Shown: positions 62,871 through 64,000 of the stretch, piece by piece
Numbering within the stretch: the first letter of the stretch is position 1
Layout of the letters: each line of letters begins with the position of its first letter
Assembly: GCA_019856515.1 (NCBI GenBank)
Contig: CP082230.1
Location: 4,960,001 to 5,024,000 of the forward strand
Reading direction: 5' to 3'
Length of the DNA stretch: 64,000 nt
DNA from: Prolixibacteraceae bacterium
GTDB lineage: Bacteria; Bacteroidota; Bacteroidia; Bacteroidales; Prolixibacteraceae
Translations under genes and position numbers: made by a program
The notes under the pieces: generated by a model
The model's database searches: none
What the model was told of the DNA's origin: nothing
Seen by the model: only the letters and a program-made list of their open reading frames with translations

Positions 62871-64000
62871 ATGAAAACGATTATACTAGGTGTTCTATTA
62901 AGTCTCTTTGGATTTATCTCCTTAGGACAGGAGTTGTCAGATAAGTTATATCATCAGCTATTTGATGAGATTGCATCAAGAAATCCACCAAAGAATATTT
63001 CTCAGAAGCTTGATAGTTTAATGGGTATAGAAACTATGTCAACTTTTGATTCTGCAAGAGTGTATAACCTCAAAGGGGTATACCATGATTTAATACAAGA
63101 GAGCGATTTAGCAGTAGCCTCACTACAGAAGGCAATAGTTCTTTTTGAGGGGAGCTATAAGTGGAAAACGAAAGTACAATTGAATTTGTCAACCGCCTAT
63201 ACTAGTAGCCATCAGTTTACCAAAGCGACAACAATGTTGATGGAAGTGGCAAAGAGTGCTAAGGAGAATGATGATCTCAATTTACATACCAAAGTGAAGG
63301 AGTATTTTGCTAACCTCTATTTTAACCAGGGCGATATAAAGAGAGCGTTGAATGAACTAGAACAGGTCGCTTTGTCGTATGAAGAACTAAAAGATACTAT
63401 AACCCTATCGAGGCTCTACAATAATTTGGCTGTCCTCTATAAGAAGAACGAAGCCTATTCGAAAGCTATTGAGTACAATGTGAAATCATTGAACTTAAGC
63501 AAAGCGATGAAAGATAGTCACGCTGTTTCTCAGTCATATAATAATATCGGATTGAACTATGAACGACTGTTTTATAAAACAGATAGTGTTCCTTATATGC
63601 AGCAATCCATTGCATTCTTTAAGGAGGCCATCAAAATTAAGAGGCAATTCCCTGAGGCATGGAATACAGCTCTATACAATCTAATTCGAGTATATCGGCT
63701 TATAGGAGAATATGATAAAGCCAACCAATACTCTTTAGAACTTAGTGAAAGTAAAAGAGGAGCATACAAAGAGGTGGAGCAGATGCTTCGTGATAAGATG
63801 CTCTTTGCTCTAAATAGAGGTCATTCGATAGAGGCTTTCCATTGTCTGTTTAAATTGGATTCAATTCAGAAGATCATTCGTGACCTACAGACACATGATT
63901 TTGAGCAGATGTTAAAAAATCAGAGTGATCTATTTGAATCGAAGAGGAGTGAGAAGGAGAAAGCCTTGGCATTAACCGAAGAGCATAACCTTCGGTTGAT
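62871..64000 (+). CDS. TPR-repeat exported/transmembrane signalling protein, 5' part
   Basis: The frame starts at ATG 62871 and is open to the window edge (376 codons). A signal peptide (MKTIILGVLLSLFGFISLGQ) leads into a series of tetratricopeptide repeats, for example SRLYNNLAVLYKKNEAYSKA, and SQSYNNIGLNYERLFYKTDS. A coiled-coil region (FESKRSEKEKALALTEEHNL) begins near the edge. In Bacteroidota this combination, periplasmic TPRs then a coiled coil, normally continues into a membrane helix and a histidine kinase or LuxR-type DNA-binding domain, which would lie beyond the window. A -7-like TATATTTG is found 64 bases upstream. Confidence 0.85.
   Translation, partial: MKTIILGVLLSLFGFISLGQELSDKLYHQLFDEIASRNPPKNISQKLDSLMGIETMSTFDSARVYNLKGVYHDLIQESDLAVASLQKAIVLFEGSYKWKTKVQLNLSTAYTSSHQFTKATTMLMEVAKSAKENDDLNLHTKVKEYFANLYFNQGDIKRALNELEQVALSYEELKDTITLSRLYNNLAVLYKKNEAYSKAIEYNVKSLNLSKAMKDSHAVSQSYNNIGLNYERLFYKTDSVPYMQQSIAFFKEAIKIKRQFPEAWNTALYNLIRVYRLIGEYDKANQYSLELSESKRGAYKEVEQMLRDKMLFALNRGHSIEAFHCLFKLDSIQKIIRDLQTHDFEQMLKNQSDLFESKRSEKEKALALTEEHNLRL

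Overview
The window looks like the chromosome of a Bacteroidota bacterium, probably class Bacteroidia (a marine Marinilabiliales/Prolixibacteraceae-like lineage is my guess, not shown). Support: a SusC/SusD pair, a SusR/BT-type hybrid two-component sensor, DUF1800/DUF1501 neighbours, low GC, few Shine-Dalgarno sequences, and promoters of the Bacteroidota form TTTG-N19-TAnnTTTG (best case in front of the tRNA cluster at 37229-37259).

Layout. 1-11.6 kb: end of a secreted protein, a TauE/SafE permease divergent from a CLC-type antiporter whose motifs fit the fluoride (CLC-F) branch, a LysM amidase, an orphan 1321-residue hybrid sensor/regulator, RimO, 3-methyladenine glycosylase I, a wrecked IS66 transposase and a Cys-rich secreted protein. 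12-22.3 kb: RfbC, a polysaccharide lyase family 6 enzyme, a complete TolC/adaptor/RND efflux operon, a GNAT and an alanine/ornithine racemase-like enzyme. 22.3-32.3 kb: a SusD/SusC pair, then a SDR-MFS-aldo/keto reductase operon preceded by two copies of an inverted-repeat operator-like site. 32.5-36.2 kb: phosphohexomutase, RfbD and UDP-glucuronate decarboxylase in one nucleotide-sugar operon. 36.4-38.7 kb: a nested palindrome element and then a striking tandem tRNA-Pro(TGG) array of nine units (five intact, one slightly altered, three truncated) bracketed by two identical tRNA-Ser(GCT) genes.

39.2-52.5 kb is the most unusual block: ten to twelve tightly packed minus-strand genes, none with a signal peptide. 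Six large proteins share repeated beta-rich modules and appear to be diverged paralogues, two small proteins are paralogues of each other, and one protein in the middle resembles aromatic (ABBA/DMATS-type) prenyltransferases. I cannot name a function; I treat it as the best candidate for an undescribed multi-protein system.

52.5-64 kb: repeat-rich spacers (REP-like hairpins, dispersed 70-90 bp repeats, a 161-bp tandem repeat, a 27-bp perfect palindrome) alternate with a DUF1800/DUF1501 pair, a BamE-like small protein, a Gabija-type anti-phage pair (OLD nuclease GajA plus UvrD-like helicase GajB) whose adjacent XRE regulator carries a frameshift, and the start of a TPR protein that leaves the window. 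The accessory nature of 36-63 kb is supported by the density of repeats, the broken genes and the defence locus.
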